From an uncultured Pseudomonadota bacterium (lineage in GTDB: Bacteria; Pseudomonadota; Gammaproteobacteria; Burkholderiales; Rhodocyclaceae), in contig CAMLHL010000018.1 in assembly GCA_946479855.1 (NCBI GenBank), positions 1-43,371 of the forward strand: a stretch of 43,371 nt of DNA, in the 5' to 3' direction. A model generated the notes under the pieces. It was not told the DNA's origin and ran no database searches. It saw only the letters and a program-made list of their open reading frames with translations. The translations under genes were made by a program, and so were the position numbers. Position 1 is the first letter of the stretch. Every line of letters starts with the position of its first letter. Shown piece after piece: positions 42,426 to 43,371 of this stretch.

Positions 42426-43371
42426 TGGGCTTGCAGATTGTCGTACTCTGGTCGGATGTACTGATCTGGCTGCTGCTCCTGGCGGGGCTGGGGCTCGGCA
42501 CGCTGATCGCGAAAACGCCACCGCTGCTCGCCGCCTGGCGGCGGGTAGGGGCCAATCGCGTCGGCATGGCCTCGGCGACGCTGCTGCTTGTTTTCATCCT
42601 GATCGGCCTGCTCGATTCCCTGCATTACCGGGTGCAACTGGACGGCAGGCCGGGGCAGAAGGCCAGTTATGCGGTCGAGGTGCTGTCGTTGCTCGATGCG
42701 CTGGCGACGCCCTTGCGCACACGCAATGAAAAAACCTATTCCGAACCCTTCGCCACCCGGCTTTACGCCAAGGAAACCATCGATGTGCCCGGTCAGGGAT
42801 CGGTGCGCGACTATCCGCGCCTGAAATATGGCGGCAGGCATTTGGGCGAGCGTGAGGATGAAGTGGCGATGGACGCCGCCTTCACGGCCGGCAAGGCGGG
42901 TGTGCTGGCACTGCTCGGCTGGCTGGGCGTGTTCGGTGCGGTTCAGTTTTTTCGTGGCCGGCACGCTGTGAGCAAGCTGGACAGAGCGGCCAGTCCTGCG
43001 GTCAACGTCGAAAAAGGGCAAAAATCGTCAGCGCGTGCCGGCGGTTTCGCGTGGGGGGCGGTGCTCGCCATGCTGGCGCTGATTCTGCTGACCGTCGTGC
43101 CGTTGTTCTGGCTGTCCGGCCAATACCACGTTTTCGGCACCGACAAGGTCGGGCAGGACGTGCTCTATCAAATCCTCAAAAGCGTGCGTACCGGCCTGAT
43201 CATCGGCTTGGTGACGACCTTGGTCATGCTGCCGATGGCGGTGCTGCTCGGTATCGTCGCCGGCTATTTCCGGGGCTGGATCGACGATGTGATCCAGTAC
43301 ATCTACACGGTGCTCAACTCGATTCCCGGCGTGCTGCTGATTGCCGCTGCCGTGCTGATGATGCAGGTGGT
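42422..43371 (+). CDS. ABC transporter permease, DppC/YejE-like (3' end outside window)
   Basis: The frame opens at an ATG overlapping the previous stop (ATGA) and runs off the right edge, giving about 316 residues. After two early membrane segments (SDVLIWLLLLAGLGLGTLIA and ASATLLLVFILIGLLDSL) there is a periplasmic insert of roughly 100 residues (YRVQLDGRPG, then TRNEKTYSEPFATRLYAKE, then YGGRHLGERED). A third membrane segment, a basic loop and a fourth segment lead to the family block HVFGTDKVGQDVLYQILKSVRTGLIIGLV. The insert and extra helices are unlike DppC but similar in placement to the long N-terminal part of YejE. The C-terminal EAA loop lies outside the window. Confidence 0.85.
   Translation, partial: MMGLQIVVLWSDVLIWLLLLAGLGLGTLIAKTPPLLAAWRRVGANRVGMASATLLLVFILIGLLDSLHYRVQLDGRPGQKASYAVEVLSLLDALATPLRTRNEKTYSEPFATRLYAKETIDVPGQGSVRDYPRLKYGGRHLGEREDEVAMDAAFTAGKAGVLALLGWLGVFGAVQFFRGRHAVSKLDRAASPAVNVEKGQKSSARAGGFAWGAVLAMLALILLTVVPLFWLSGQYHVFGTDKVGQDVLYQILKSVRTGLIIGLVTTLVMLPMAVLLGIVAGYFRGWIDDVIQYIYTVLNSIPGVLLIAAAVLMMQV

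Overview
The window is about 60% GC. Its gene content suggests a facultative betaproteobacterium of the Rhodocyclales (Azospira/Dechloromonas-like): a SigF/NrsF-YedYZ-MrpX-MsrA chlorine-stress cluster, an acetone carboxylase operon, and a c-type-cytochrome-rich respiratory gene set. The taxon is inferred from gene content, not from a marker gene.

Left part (1-2684). This holds the 3' end of a CusA-type copper RND pump, a decayed copper P-type ATPase fragment, an intact Bax-inhibitor-1-family membrane protein with a strong terminator, and a small umuC-like remnant. It looks like an eroded metal-resistance or mobile segment.

Stress cluster (2685-6488). nrsF and sigF point left. yedZ1-yedY1-mrpX-msrA point right. 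The two groups share an intergenic region with two identical ECF promoter elements (TGTAAC C-N16-CGAAC), one facing each way. Together they encode a periplasmic methionine-based sink for reactive chlorine or oxidant species and the machinery to reduce it.

Central part (6730-25188). Two divergent six-gene sets (hyfB-C-E-F-G-I order) encode complex I / hydrogenase-4-like membrane complexes. The NiFe cysteine ligands are mostly or wholly missing from both large subunits, so these look like energy-converting hydrogenase-related (Ehr) complexes rather than hydrogenases. The left set lacks any ferredoxin subunit and ends in a spermidine-synthase-like gene. The right set has a ferredoxin domain fused to its small subunit. 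It is preceded by a ribbon-helix-helix regulator, an unrecognised protein and a low-molecular-weight phosphatase, and followed by yjdM/phnA-like and Rid-family genes. A NudJ-like Nudix hydrolase and a receiver-like protein sit at the divergence point. This is the most likely place for an undescribed system.

Acetone part (25326-34669). An AcoR/AcxR-type sigma-54 activator diverges from acxA-acxB-acxC (acetone carboxylase), followed by a fused 3-oxoacid CoA-transferase and a carboxymuconolactone-decarboxylase-family protein. A well-spaced sigma-54 promoter and palindromic upstream sites precede acxA. The pathway would run acetone to acetoacetate to acetoacetyl-CoA.

Right part (34763-43371). 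This holds a TSUP permease, a rhodanese, a cytochrome c'/c556-like protein, a thiamine-diphosphate E1 alpha/beta pair followed by a mono-haem cytochrome c, two flavin split-barrel proteins (one with GAF and a probable winged helix), and the start of a peptide/nickel-type ABC permease pair that runs off the window. I saw no tRNA, rRNA, CRISPR array or intact insertion sequence.
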